Below the pieces are notes generated by a model, which saw only the letters and a list, made by a program, of their open reading frames with translations, was not told where the DNA came from and made no database searches. From contig NZ_CP092831.1 in the NCBI RefSeq assembly GCF_022531965.1, forward strand, positions 772,001 through 836,000: a stretch of 64,000 nt of DNA, written 5' to 3'. Positions 43,859 through 52,696 of the stretch are shown one piece after another. A program made the position numbers and the translations under genes. Source of the stretch: Paenibacillus peoriae. GTDB lineage: Bacteria; Bacillota; Bacilli; Paenibacillales; Paenibacillaceae. Within the stretch, counting starts at the first letter, position 1. Each line of letters opens with the position of its first letter.

Positions 43859-45397
43859 TTAAAGCCTCAGCTTTGCTCCGTGATACTCATGTTTGATACT
43901 GTCCCAAGCCTGGCGCAGACGGTTACACCCTTCAATAATTTGTTGCTCCGTTAAATGAGCAAAGATAAAGCAGGCAGATGGAGGTCCCGGTGTCAGTTGG
44001 TAATCGGCGGCATCACGCCACGTGACTCCGTAAAATCGTGCTGTCTGCATCAAATGATGATACTGGGCAGACTCATGCTTCCAGATGGCATAGGCATGTA
44101 GCCCGCAATCGTTCTGATGCCAGTGAAACAGTTCATTCAACTGCTGTATTTCACGTTGGAATACGTCGTAGCGTGATCTGTATATGCGAGTCATCCGACG
44201 CACATGACGAACGTAGTCGCCGCGCATCATAAAACGTGCCAGTGCGCGCTGTTCCAAGCGGGCAGGCGGCAGGGGATCGTATAGTCGTTTGGCAGCTGTC
44301 AGCGCTTGGGCTAATTCAACGGGCAGGATTGCAAATCCGAGTCGAAGGCTGCTGAACATGCTTTTGGAAAAGGAGCCGACATAGATGACACATTCTGCGC
44401 GATCCAGTGCTTTTAACGGTTCAATGGGGCGTCCTGCCCAGCGGAATTCACTGTCATAATCGTCCTCAATGATCCATGCTCCCTTGGATGCTGCCCATTG
44501 CAAAATATGTTGACGGCGTGTTAATGGCAACACTGCACCGGTTGGAAACTGTCGTCCAGGTGTAACAAACAGCAATTTGGAATCCCAATCCTGTGGGACA
44601 ATTCCGTGTTGATCCATTTCGGCAGCGAGTATCTGTCCGCCTGAGGCAGTAACTGCACGGTAGATACCGGAATAACAGGGATTCTCCAATACAATTCGAT
44701 CTTGTTCATGAATAAGCAACTGACTTAATAACGTGATTACTTCCATGGAACCACTGCATAATACGACTTGATCCGGGCTGGCCGTAATTCCGCGTGTTCT
44801 GCCAACATGATGGCAAATCGCTTCACGCAGCCATTCATCACCGCTCACTGGTGCAATCGTCTCGTCAGCCGAGGGCTTTTGCAGATCTTTTCCAGCGGCA
44901 GTCAGTGCACTTTTCCATGCGATCTGTGAATTGCCCTCCAATACAACTTCTCCTGCCTGAAAAGAAATCAAGGGCTGTTGCGTACGGTCTCTATCTGTAG
45001 CAGAAGCAGGAGACGGCTGTAAGTTTCGTTCCCTTTCGATCTGCATGATTCGTTGTCCCCATGCTGACAGAGTAGGGGATTTTTGCTTGGCAACGGGTGG
45101 ATTCTGATTCTGCTGGCCGATTTGAGATGGGTTTGGTAGCACCGCTGTCTGTTGCATAACAAAGGTTCCTCTGCCTACTGCCGAGTCTACATATCCTTCT
45201 GCCAGCAGCATATCGTATGCTTCTTTAACACTCCCTCGCGAAATTCCATACATCACAGCCAGATCACGAGTGGAAGGCAGACGCGTACCACTGGCAAGGG
45301 AACCATTGAGGATTCCCTCACGAAGAGCATGATACAATGCCAAATATTTTAGATGATATTTTTGAAGCGCGCGCTGATAAGCAATCGTAATATCCAT
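43859..45397 (-). CDS. MocR/PdxR/GabR-type regulator
   Basis: 512 residues. N-terminal GntR winged helix (about 10-75: SGTRLPSTRDLAVMYGISRGSVKEAYDMLLAEGYV) fused through a long linker to a fold-type I aminotransferase domain (about 150-512). The PLP lysine is in YVGSFSKSMFSSLRLGF. The GntR-aminotransferase fusion identifies MocR; members control vitamin B6 or GABA genes. It is divergent from a flavin split-barrel protein. ATG 45397 has AAGGAG in front; an earlier in-frame ATG is unlikely. The regulatory ligand is probably PLP-linked but untested. Confidence 0.9.
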   Translation of the reverse strand: MDITIAYQRALQKYHLKYLALYHALREGILNGSLASGTRLPSTRDLAVMYGISRGSVKEAYDMLLAEGYVDSAVGRGTFVMQQTAVLPNPSQIGQQNQNPPVAKQKSPTLSAWGQRIMQIERERNLQPSPASATDRDRTQQPLISFQAGEVVLEGNSQIAWKSALTAAGKDLQKPSADETIAPVSGDEWLREAICHHVGRTRGITASPDQVVLCSGSMEVITLLSQLLIHEQDRIVLENPCYSGIYRAVTASGGQILAAEMDQHGIVPQDWDSKLLFVTPGRQFPTGAVLPLTRRQHILQWAASKGAWIIEDDYDSEFRWAGRPIEPLKALDRAECVIYVGSFSKSMFSSLRLGFAILPVELAQALTAAKRLYDPLPPARLEQRALARFMMRGDYVRHVRRMTRIYRSRYDVFQREIQQLNELFHWHQNDCGLHAYAIWKHESAQYHHLMQTARFYGVTWRDAADYQLTPGPPSACFIFAHLTEQQIIEGCNRLRQAWDSIKHEYHGAKLRL

Positions 45398-45512
45398 ATT
45401 CTTCTCCTTCGATTGGGCCACTCATTTTCGTTCATATTGGGTCTTTTTATGAATCCATTTTCAACATAATCTGAAATGTATCATTGGTCAATAGATGGAA
45501 GGAGAGTTCACT

Positions 45513-46124
45513 ATGAGAAGGAAAGAATTTGCGGTGGCAGAACTAGAGGAAATAGAGCAGTTTCTAAGCGAGGTCAGTTTCGGATTTTTAGGCATGAACA
45601 GCGAGGATGGTTTTCCGCGTGTGGTTCCCTTGAATTTCGCTTATGGAAATGGCATTTTTTATATTCATGGCAGCCGTGCTGGAGAAAAGATGGAACGGAT
45701 GAAAGAGGATAATCGGGTTACTTTTTCAGCCGCCAAAGAATATGCGCTCATTCCATCTTATTTTACGGATGAACATATGGCATGTCCGGCGACTTCATTT
45801 TTTAAAAGCATTACCGTGCGTGGTCATGCGGAGCATGTAGTGGATTTGGAAGAAAAAGCATGGGCCTTTTCCATTTTTATGAGTAAGCTGCAACCGGAAG
45901 GCGGGTATGACACGATTGATGCTAGCGATTCTCGGTATGCTTCACGTTTGAAAGGGGTCGCTCTGATCAAAATTGTACCGGAGGAATGGACTGCCAAGTT
46001 TAAATTCGGTCAAAATGTCAAAGATCAGGAACGTCAGAAAATTATCGACGGCTTGCAACAACGGGGGCTGGATGATGATCTGACGACGATTGAGATGATG
46101 CGCAAATATTGTCCTCATCACTGA
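45513..46124 (+). CDS. Pyridoxamine 5'-phosphate oxidase-like FMN-binding protein
   Basis: 203 residues, FMN split barrel: FGFLGMNSEDGFPRVVPLNFAYGNGIFYIHGSRAGEKMERMKEDNRVTFSA resembles the flavin-binding half of PNPOx-like proteins. The C-terminus is helical. ATG 45513 has GAAGGAGAG upstream (the first in-frame ATG is within it). Divergent from the MocR regulator, which is likely its controller. Real PdxH function is doubtful; the class has many general FMN or F420-type reductases. Confidence 0.8.
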   Translation: MRRKEFAVAELEEIEQFLSEVSFGFLGMNSEDGFPRVVPLNFAYGNGIFYIHGSRAGEKMERMKEDNRVTFSAAKEYALIPSYFTDEHMACPATSFFKSITVRGHAEHVVDLEEKAWAFSIFMSKLQPEGGYDTIDASDSRYASRLKGVALIKIVPEEWTAKFKFGQNVKDQERQKIIDGLQQRGLDDDLTTIEMMRKYCPHH

Positions 46125-46259
46125 GCGTAATAAATCCTGCTCGCTCGCCATCAGACTGGTTAATTATACCTTGTAGGGAGATGCCCTTGATTTTCCGAAA
46201 CTTTCAGTCCTTCCGTATTAGGACTTTTGAAGGACAGGTATATATCATCCTCAAGCCCG

Positions 46260-46288
46260 TTGTTCTTACTGCAAAGGAACTTTATAAT
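46260..46288 (+). promoter_or_regulatory. Promoter of the TetR gene
   Basis: TTGTTC, 17-base spacer, TATAAT at 46283-46288, 33 bases before the GTG start. Confidence 0.7.
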
Positions 46289-46320
46289 ACGATAGATTTG
46301 TGGCGTAAGGGGGCAAGACC

Positions 46321-46908
46321 GTGATGGGAGCAGGAGTCAGAAGTCGGGAGAGTCGACGGTTGTTACTGGAAGCAGGGGCTGAAGAGTTCGCTCAGACGGG
46401 GTTTTATCAGACAAAGGTAAGTTCGATCGCGGCACGCGCAGGATTGACGCAGCCGGATTTTTATATTCATTTTGAAAGCAAGGAACAGATGTATGATGAG
46501 CTTGTGGAGAGCTTTCGTACTTTGGTGAATGAAACGGTACAAAGCATGAAGATAGGCCCGGATCAAAGCGAAGCTGAAATTTTGCAACGGGGACAAGTGT
46601 TTCTGGAAGCTATTTTTCGCGTGTTGTCTAATAATCCGGCGATCACTCGTGTCGGATTTTACCAGGCGGCAGACTCAGTGCGCATTAAGGCGGAAATGGT
46701 CGAGCATATCAAAAAGCATCTGCTGGCGGCGCAACGATGGGGCTCCTGCCGTGAGGAACTGGACCCTGAACTGACAGCAGAATGCGTGATCGGCTTGATT
46801 GAACGGCTGACGTTAACGAAATTGCTGCCTGGACGTGAAAGTCCGTCTGTGCTTGCCAAGCAGGCACGAAACCTTCTGTATCACGGTATGCTCGGGTCTG
46901 AAGAATAA
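46321..46908 (+). CDS. TetR/AcrR family transcriptional regulator
   Basis: 195 residues. N-terminal HTH (about 8-55: RRLLLEAGAEEFAQTGFYQTKVSSIAARAGLTQPDFYIHFESKEQMY) is the TetR signature; the helical C-terminal domain binds an unknown ligand. GTG 46321 has AAGGGGG 7 bases upstream; ATG at 46324 is the alternative. No obvious target gene sits next to it; the following genes are YjcZ-like. A consensus promoter precedes. Confidence 0.88.
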   Translation: MMGAGVRSRESRRLLLEAGAEEFAQTGFYQTKVSSIAARAGLTQPDFYIHFESKEQMYDELVESFRTLVNETVQSMKIGPDQSEAEILQRGQVFLEAIFRVLSNNPAITRVGFYQAADSVRIKAEMVEHIKKHLLAAQRWGSCREELDPELTAECVIGLIERLTLTKLLPGRESPSVLAKQARNLLYHGMLGSEE

Positions 46909-47021
46909 CAGGACTGTACAACCCCAACCTAGATTTGGGCGGCAGGCGCGGCATTTGTCCCTATCATGGATGACGGCATAAGCATAAGATGCTTTTGTAA
47001 ACCATGAAGGGAGGAATCACC

Positions 47022-47123
47022 ATGTCTGGAGTAGGCGCTGGTTATGGAGCTTTTACATCTACAGGAGCGATTCTGGTACTTTTCATTCTGCTCGTTATTA
47101 TTTCCAAAGCATTCGTCATCTAA
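47022..47123 (+). CDS. YjcZ-family small sporulation-associated protein
   Basis: 33 residues: MSGVGAGYGAF followed by a single hydrophobic helix (TSTGAILVLFILLVIIS) and KAFVI end. Glycine-rich N-terminus plus one C-terminal helix is the YjcZ/YtrI-like mini-protein type common in Bacillus and Paenibacillus spores. GGGAGGA 7 bases before ATG is a strong ribosome site. Function unknown; likely expressed during sporulation. Confidence 0.85.
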   Translation: MSGVGAGYGAFTSTGAILVLFILLVIISKAFVI

Positions 47124-47188
47124 TTCGTAGCTCATGAATCTGATTTCGGGCGATTTGTTCTAATCGACAGAGGGAGGAGGAACTTAAG

Positions 47189-47305
47189 ATGGGTGAAGTA
47201 GAAAGAGGTTGCGGTGGTGGCGGCTATAACATGTTTACTTCCACTGGTGTTATTCTGGTACTCTTTATTTTGCTGGTTATCATCACACGTACCATTTTCA
47301 TCTAA
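47189..47305 (+). CDS. Second YjcZ-family small protein
   Basis: 38 residues: MGEVERGCGGGGYNMF plus the helix TSTGVILVLFILLVIITRT. It is a near-duplicate of the preceding mini-gene in its helix (about 13 of 16 residues the same). GGAGGA upstream. Its Cys-Gly-rich N-terminus differs from the first copy. The tandem pair probably arose by duplication; the following terminator closes the unit. Confidence 0.85.
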   Translation: MGEVERGCGGGGYNMFTSTGVILVLFILLVIITRTIFI

Positions 47306-47365
47306 AGCGATAATCATGGGCTTGAGCGCCGATGCTTCGGGTCTATGGCCGTGCAAACCAAACTA

Positions 47366-47399
47366 GGAACCGTCTCCAACAGGGGCGGTTTCTTTTTTG
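47366..47399 (+). terminator. Terminator after the YjcZ pair
   Basis: GAACCGTCTC / GGGGCGGTTTC with a small loop and a T6 run. Confidence 0.75.
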
Positions 47400-47406
47400 T
47401 GTAAAA

Positions 47407-47460
47407 GTTGACGTTGACGTTGACGTTAACGTTATATAGGCGTAGTATTTATATATAATC
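47407..47460 (+). promoter_or_regulatory. MerR-type promoter with GTTGAC hexamer repeats
   Basis: GTTGAC is repeated three times (47407-47424) and continues as GTTAAC and GTTATA. The last repeat starts a -35 TTGACG; about 19 bases further, a TAGTAT/TATTTA-like -10 follows, the long spacer typical of MerR-family promoters. The GTTAAC half-dyad may be the MerR binding site of the downstream regulator (47481). Confidence 0.5.
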
Positions 47461-47480
47461 TTTTTCATAAGGTGGGTGTC

Positions 47481-47936
47481 ATGGTTACGTATAAAATTGA
47501 TGAGGTCGCCAAGCAAAGTGGTCTGACGAAGCGAACTATTCGTTATTATGAGGAAATCGGATTATTGCCCTCCCCGCAACGCAGTGAAGGAAATATGCGC
47601 CTGTATACGCAGGAGGATGTGGATTTACTAAAAAAAATAGTGAGTGCCAAGGAAGTACTTGGATTCTCCTTGCAAGAGCTTCAGCGTTACATGTCCGCAG
47701 CGGAAATGCTCAAGGGTCAGCGGGAGGAATATCGCGAGCGAACGGAGCATTTGCAACCGAACGAGCGACGGGCCATGTTGGAGGATATGGAAGGTACACT
47801 GAACGAACAGTTGGAATTAATGGAGGGAAAAATCAACAGCATCCGTATGCTCCAGACTGAGTTGGAGGAGTTACGGGTCAGGGTTCGTGAACGCAAAATC
47901 CTTTTGGATGAGGAACTTGATCGCGACCCATCATAG
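47481..47936 (+). CDS. MerR-family regulator, YfmP-like
   Basis: 151 residues. N-terminal winged helix with KIDEVAKQSGLTKRTIRYYEEIGLLPSP, RLYTQEDVDLLKKI, then a long coiled coil. ATG is preceded by AAGGTGG. The following gene, 40 bases later, is an MFS transporter; in Bacillus the YfmP regulator and YfmO efflux pump form such a pair. It probably controls its own operon through the preceding promoter with a 19-base spacer. Confidence 0.85.
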   Translation: MVTYKIDEVAKQSGLTKRTIRYYEEIGLLPSPQRSEGNMRLYTQEDVDLLKKIVSAKEVLGFSLQELQRYMSAAEMLKGQREEYRERTEHLQPNERRAMLEDMEGTLNEQLELMEGKINSIRMLQTELEELRVRVRERKILLDEELDRDPS

Positions 47937-47975
47937 CAAGAACATTTACATTCAGATGTGGAGGTAACATCATAT

Positions 47976-49187
47976 ATGAGTTCACAACATGCATTACCTG
48001 AAGAGTTAAAAGAACGCTCAGGCTTACTGTCTCAGCCCAAAGCGGTATGGGCGGTCGCCTTTGCCTGTGTTATTTCATTTATGGGTCTGGGATTGGTCGA
48101 TCCGATTCTTCCGGCCATTGCTGATCAGCTTCATGCTACGAAAAGCCAAGTGTCATTGCTATTCACCAGCTATAATCTGGTAACAGGCGTTGCGATGCTG
48201 ATTACAGGCGTCGTATCTAGTCGATTGGGTGTCAAATGGACACTACTAACAGGGATTTTGTTTATTATTGTGTTTGCCGGACTGGGCGGCACGGCCAATA
48301 CAGTTGGCGGAATTGTGGGTTACCGGGCAGGCTGGGGTTTGGGGAACGCTTTGTTTATCGCAACAGCGTTGTCTGCGATTGTTGGTCTGTCCACTTCTGG
48401 AACAGCTAAAGCAATTATTTTGTATGAAGCGGCATTGGGCCTAGGGATTTCAGTGGGTCCGTTGCTGGGCGGTGAGTTAGGTTCCATTTCCTGGCGCGGT
48501 CCATTTTTCGGTGTAGCCGGACTGATGGTAGTGGGATTTTTGTTCATTACGTTTATGCTGCCTTCGATTCCAAAGCCCAAAAAACGCGGTTCCATTGCCG
48601 ATCCGTTTAAAGCGCTTAGTTATCCGGCTTTGCTCACGCTCGGCATTGTAGCATTGTTATATAACTTTGGATTTTTTACGTTGATGGCGTATTCTCCATA
48701 TGTAATGCATCTGGACGAGCATGGTTTGGGTTATGTGTTTTTTGGCTGGGGAATTATGCTGGCCTTTACCTCGGTGTTTGTAGCACCGAAGATTCAAGCA
48801 CGCTTGAGCGTGGTATCTTCCATTAGTATCATGCTGACGCTGTTTGCCATTGATTTAGGTGTTATGGCGATTGGGACGGTAGCCGGTTCGCCAACGACTG
48901 TCATTGTCGCCGTCATTGTAGCTGGTATTTTCCTGGGGATTAACAATACATTGATTACAACTGCTGTTATGCAGGCTGCTCCAGTGGAGCGCTCGACAGC
49001 ATCTGCGGCCTACAGCTTCATGCGGTTTTTGGGCGGGGCCATTTCGCCGTGGCTTGCAGGGAAGCTGTCAGAGTGGTACTCAGCAGAAACCCCGTTTTAT
49101 TTTGGAGCATTGATGGTCCTGATTGGTGTAGTTGTGCTGATCGGACGTCGTCGACATATGCAGGATATTCAGGTAGATGCACACTAA
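47976..49187 (+). CDS. MFS efflux transporter, YfmO-like
   Basis: 403 residues, 12 membrane helices, DHA1 type: MGLGLVDPILPAIADQLHATKSQVSLLFTSYNLVTG (helix 1-2 with the D and the LP.I signature), GLGNALFIATALSAIVG, and the motif C-like GISVGPLLGGELGSISWRGPFF. ATG 47976 has GTGGAGGT upstream. Paired with a MerR regulator, so probably a drug or metal efflux pump. Substrate unknown. Followed 27 bases later by a UspA gene. Confidence 0.88.
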   Translation: MSSQHALPEELKERSGLLSQPKAVWAVAFACVISFMGLGLVDPILPAIADQLHATKSQVSLLFTSYNLVTGVAMLITGVVSSRLGVKWTLLTGILFIIVFAGLGGTANTVGGIVGYRAGWGLGNALFIATALSAIVGLSTSGTAKAIILYEAALGLGISVGPLLGGELGSISWRGPFFGVAGLMVVGFLFITFMLPSIPKPKKRGSIADPFKALSYPALLTLGIVALLYNFGFFTLMAYSPYVMHLDEHGLGYVFFGWGIMLAFTSVFVAPKIQARLSVVSSISIMLTLFAIDLGVMAIGTVAGSPTTVIVAVIVAGIFLGINNTLITTAVMQAAPVERSTASAAYSFMRFLGGAISPWLAGKLSEWYSAETPFYFGALMVLIGVVVLIGRRRHMQDIQVDAH

Positions 49188-49214
49188 CATTGAACTTCTG
49201 AGGAGGAAAAGAGG

Positions 49215-49643
49215 ATGAGCGAATTCAAACAGATTCTGGTCGCGATTGATGGTTCGGAACATGCTATGAAGGCGTTGGAGACCGCCAAAACGTTGTCTAA
49301 GCAGCTTCAGGGGGACCCGCATCTGACTGTATTGCATGTAAACCCGGCTTTATCCATGAATGAGCCACCGATTGGGATTGATGTGGATGAGCGGATCGAA
49401 GAGGAAGGTCGTCATATCCTGGAACCTGCATCCGACTATTTAAAGGACGCGGACATCCCTTGCCGTATGTTGGCGGGTCATGGTAATCCGGCGAGTGTCA
49501 TTTGTGAAGTTGCAGATCAGGAAAAGGTGGATCTGATCATTATGGGAACACGGGGAAAAGGACTTGTTTCTGAAATGATACTGGGCAGCGTGAGCCATCA
49601 TGTGATTCAGCATGCACCTTGTCCGGTGCTGACGGTAAAATAG
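49215..49643 (+). CDS. Universal stress protein (UspA family)
   Basis: 142 residues, Rossmann-like. N-terminal ILVAIDGSEHAMKALETA, VDLIIMGTRGKGLVSEMILGSVSHHVIQHAPCPVLTVK at the end with the G-x2-G-x9-G-[ST] ATP-binding motif. GAGGAGG precedes ATG. It lies in one transcription unit with the MFS and aldehyde dehydrogenase genes. Confidence 0.92.
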   Translation: MSEFKQILVAIDGSEHAMKALETAKTLSKQLQGDPHLTVLHVNPALSMNEPPIGIDVDERIEEEGRHILEPASDYLKDADIPCRMLAGHGNPASVICEVADQEKVDLIIMGTRGKGLVSEMILGSVSHHVIQHAPCPVLTVK

Positions 49644-49685
49644 ATGGTAAAAGAGACGTTAATATAGAGATAAGGAGGAAAAAGC

Positions 49686-51104
49686 ATGCAGCAGCATTTA
49701 TTTATTGGAGGAGAATGGAAGGCAGCTTCATCGTACACGATGTTGAAATCACCGTATTCCGGGGAAATCATTGCTGAGGTGGCAGTGGCCACGCCAGAAG
49801 ATGCCAAGGCTGCTATTCAGGCGGCCTCTGATGCACGCTCGGAGATGCGGGCCATGCCTGCGCACCAGCGGTCAGCCATTTTGGAGAAGCTGGCTGACCT
49901 GCTGGAAGAGCGGCGTGAGGATGCAGCGCGCATCATTGCACGCGAAGCGTCAAAACCATGGAAAGCTGCGCTGGCGGAGGTTGACCGGACGGTGCAAACC
50001 TACAAGTTCGCAGCTGAAGAAGCCAAACGGATTCACGGGGAAACCATTCCGCTGGATGCCGCACCGGGCGGCGAGGGCCGTATGGCCTACACGCTCAAAG
50101 AACCTGTCGGAGTAGTAGGAGCTATTACACCATTTAACTTTCCGATGAATCTGGTCGCTCATAAAGTGGGTCCCGCGCTGGCAGCAGGCAATACAGTCGT
50201 ATTAAAGCCTGCGGAGCAGACGCCGTTGTCGGCTTACCTAATCGCAGAGCTGCTAGAGCATGCTGGATTGCCTGCGGGCGCTCTTAACGTGATCAGCGGC
50301 GATGGTAAAACCAATGGCGACGTACTTGTCACTGATCCGCGCGTCAGCTATATCACTTTTACCGGTAGCCCGGCGGTCGGTACAGAAATTCGCTCCAAGG
50401 CTGGCTTGAAACGGGTCACGCTGGAGCTGGGTTCCAACGCGGCCGTTATTATCGACCGTGATACGGATGTGGAAGCGGTCATCGACCGTTGTGTGAGTGG
50501 AGCCTTTGCCAATCAAGGGCAGGTGTGCATATCAGTTCAACGTATTTACGTTGTCGATGAACTGTATGATACCTTTGTATTCCGATTTATAGAAGCAACT
50601 CAACGTTTAAAAATGGGAGATCCGCTAGAGCCGGACACGGATGTATCCGCGCTTATTTCAGCCAAGGATGTCGAACGTGTCCGTGAGTGGCTGGAAGAAG
50701 CCGTTCAAGCAGGTGCGAGAATCGCTCTGGGTGGCCAAGTCAAGGGAGGTATTTTGGAGCCGACGGTTTTGCTTAATGTGGACCCGACTTCCAAGGTATC
50801 CTGTCGTGAAGTGTTTGCCCCGCTTGTGCTGATTCATTCTGTTAGCTCTATAGATGAAGCCGTAAACCATGTGAATGATTCGATCTATGGCCTGCAGGCG
50901 GGAATTTACACACGTAATATCACGACTGCGCTGGATGCAGCAGACAAGCTTGAGGTTGGCGGCGTGGTGATCAATGACATTCCAAGCTTCCGTGTCGACC
51001 ATATGCCGTATGGTGGTGTGAAGCAAAGTGGCACCGGACGCGAAGGCGTAAAGTATGCCATGGAAGAAATGCTGGAAACAAAGCTGATCGTTATTAAACG
51101 GTAG
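49686..51104 (+). CDS. Aldehyde dehydrogenase (NAD(P)-dependent)
   Basis: 472 residues, ALDH superfamily. Conserved elements: ITPFNFPMN (substrate Asn151), KPAEQTP, FTGSPAVG (Rossmann), general base Glu247 in LELGSN and nucleophile Cys281 in NQGQVCISVQRI. It oxidises an aldehyde; similar Bacilli enzymes (YfmT-like, vanillin or lactaldehyde dehydrogenases) suggest aromatic or short aldehydes. GAGGAAAAAGC precedes ATG. Last gene of the MerR-MFS-UspA-ALDH set, with a strong terminator. Confidence 0.92.
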   Translation: MQQHLFIGGEWKAASSYTMLKSPYSGEIIAEVAVATPEDAKAAIQAASDARSEMRAMPAHQRSAILEKLADLLEERREDAARIIAREASKPWKAALAEVDRTVQTYKFAAEEAKRIHGETIPLDAAPGGEGRMAYTLKEPVGVVGAITPFNFPMNLVAHKVGPALAAGNTVVLKPAEQTPLSAYLIAELLEHAGLPAGALNVISGDGKTNGDVLVTDPRVSYITFTGSPAVGTEIRSKAGLKRVTLELGSNAAVIIDRDTDVEAVIDRCVSGAFANQGQVCISVQRIYVVDELYDTFVFRFIEATQRLKMGDPLEPDTDVSALISAKDVERVREWLEEAVQAGARIALGGQVKGGILEPTVLLNVDPTSKVSCREVFAPLVLIHSVSSIDEAVNHVNDSIYGLQAGIYTRNITTALDAADKLEVGGVVINDIPSFRVDHMPYGGVKQSGTGREGVKYAMEEMLETKLIVIKR

Positions 51105-51113
51105 TAGTTATAT

Positions 51114-51179
51114 AAAAGCCTATCTGATGGACATAGATAATACGTTTTGCGTATGTCTGTTCATTAGATAGGCTTTTTT
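51114..51179 (+). terminator. Terminator after the aldehyde dehydrogenase gene
   Basis: Long stem AAAAGCCTATCT / AGATAGGCTTTT with an extended, partly paired middle and a T run. Confidence 0.85.
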
Positions 51180-51425
51180 GGCACCTTCTACGTGATTATC
51201 AGATGAAAATAAAGTGTTTTCTTAGTGCTAGATTAAGATAAGGCTCTTTTAAATCACTACTGCTACCCGCGTATGTTCTTTAATTAATATTTAAAAATGG
51301 AATATAATGAAGGATGGTCGTAGCCCCAAAAAGACAATAACAAAATAGACCTAGCCAAATGATTTTTTAAAAAAGGCAGTGCCTGAGAAGGGTTATGAAA
51401 TTAAAGTATCAAAGATCTTTCAAGG

Positions 51426-51581
51426 CTAAACGTAAAATGAGGATGGTGCAGCAACCAGAGTAGGCTTAATCTCCCATGAGTTCTTCCCAAAAGGGAGCGA
51501 CAAGCCACTAAACCCTTTGAAATTGCACGTTTCTCCTTGGAAGTTTACAGCAACAAGGAATTCACCCCAAAAAAGGTTGTT
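51426..51581 (-). pseudogene. Possible gene remnant (minus strand)
   Basis: An open 51-codon stretch without a start reads coherently: NNLFWGEFLVAVNFQGETCN then FKGFSGLSLPFGKN and WEIKPTLVAAPSSFYV, ending in TAG, with a TAA just upstream. The composition looks like a C-terminal beta domain (as in alpha-amylase-like tails), but I cannot name a family. The surrounding 480-base intergenic region otherwise shows nothing. Confidence 0.35.
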
Positions 51582-51658
51582 TTAGTTCATTCAAATGATT
51601 AAACTAACGGTTAACAGTAGGTTCAAGTAATCGATGAGATGAAGAGGGGGAAACCGAA

Positions 51659-52114
51659 ATGAAGACGATCAAGTGCATGATGGACCACCTGTACTGGGCG
51701 GACGGACGCATCTTGGACGCGCTCGAGGAGAGTGAGACGAAGAACAAGGACCTTCTGAAGCTGGTTCGGCACGTCGCGGTCGCGGAACGAGTCTGGCTGT
51801 CCCGATTGCAGGGCAAGGGCAGCGCGCAATATTCGTTGTGGGAGGAAGCTGAAGACCTGTCGGCGATCCGGACGATGTTCGAAGAAAACGCCGAACAATA
51901 TCGTGTCTATATCGAAGGGCTCGAGGAATCCGAGTTGGATGAGATGATCGACTATGCGAACCAGAGCGGGGTTCCGTTCCGAACGTCCGTCCGGGACAGC
52001 CTGTTGCAGGTCCTCTTACATGGACAATATCACCGGGGACAGATCAACCGGGCACTTCGGATCGAATCGGCAGAGCCTGCCCAAGTCGATTACATCACGT
52101 TCGCGAGGCTCTGA
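51659..52114 (+). CDS. DinB-family protein
   Basis: 151 residues of the DinB/DUF664 helical-bundle family (metal-dependent thiol/damage-linked enzymes, role mostly unknown). Metal ligands are the His in VRHVAVAERVW and the pair in LHGQYHRGQINRAL. GAGGGGGAAAC precedes ATG. Codon use is notably GC-rich (many GCG/CGG/GAC) compared with its AT-rich neighbours, which suggests recent acquisition. Its 3' end runs into the region where a minus-strand lipoprotein gene is truncated. Confidence 0.82.
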   Translation: MKTIKCMMDHLYWADGRILDALEESETKNKDLLKLVRHVAVAERVWLSRLQGKGSAQYSLWEEAEDLSAIRTMFEENAEQYRVYIEGLEESELDEMIDYANQSGVPFRTSVRDSLLQVLLHGQYHRGQINRALRIESAEPAQVDYITFARL

Positions 52115-52312
52115 AAAGTTCCGCAATGAGAAGGAATGGAAACTTTCCAGGGCGGCTGGTTGATCTGTTCCTTCTTTGACTACCGTTTCTGAGGTTGTTG
52201 GTACTGTTTCATTGGTAGATGTATCTGTTGTTTCCTGCTTTCCACAACCAGCAAACACACTTACACTTACGGAAAGTATAAGAATAGAAAAAATTTGAGC
52301 AGGTTTGTTCAT
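52016..52312 (-). pseudogene. Truncated lipoprotein gene running into the DinB gene antisense
   Basis: The frame starts with a good lipoprotein signal (MNKPAQIFSILILSVSVSVF then AGCGKQ, lipobox FAGC), followed by a Thr/Ser-rich linker TSTNETVPTTSETVVKEGTD. From about 52150 leftward it reads unrelated antisense sequence of the DinB 3' end and stops after about 98 residues. The intact mature domain is missing. Interpretation: the lipoprotein was cut by the event that placed the DinB gene. The exact junction lies near 52115-52160. Confidence 0.65.
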
Positions 52313-52450
52313 ATTAGGTTCACACATCCTTTCTCTATCTATAAAACGAATATTATTTTTTATGAGGAGAAGATGTAATGAATTGACGAAAAGCCGACGA
52401 AAAGGAAAAGTATAGGATGTTTTACTACAGAAAAATGAATAAATAAATGA

Positions 52451-52484
52451 AATGACCTTCTCTAATTAAAGAAGGCCATTTTTT
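52451..52484. terminator. Orphan terminator
   Basis: AATGACCTTCT / AGAAGGCCATT with TAATTA loop, then T6. No active gene ends just upstream on the plus strand, so it may be a leftover of a deleted gene. Confidence 0.65.
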
Positions 52485-52696
52485 AATTCAGGAACCAATA
52501 TTAAATGTAGCACTGCCTTTTGCTATAGGCGTTCTCGCTTGTAAGTCATTCAGTGGGTCTTTATACCTGGTTTGGAATTTTCGCATGAACGTTTTTGCAT
52601 TTTGTCGGTTAGCTATGATGCTGCGTATCACGGTTCAAAAGTAGCTGTACATGATGAAATCACTGGTGTATATCTATGTAGGGTATCAAGCTGTGG
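52485..52696. other. Non-coding stretch before the AbrB-type gene
   Basis: Part of a 369-base gap (52328-52696) holding the orphan terminator and otherwise no frame or structure that I recognise. Confidence 0.3.

Noticed and set aside
46109..46324. 71-codon plus-strand frame between the PNPOx-like and TetR genes
   Set aside because: It covers the TetR promoter (TTGTTC-17-TATAAT), has no ribosome site and a composition unlike coding sequence.
52016..52327. Intact 103-residue lipoprotein
   Set aside because: The second half is antisense DinB sequence and the mature domain is absent; listed as pseudogene.
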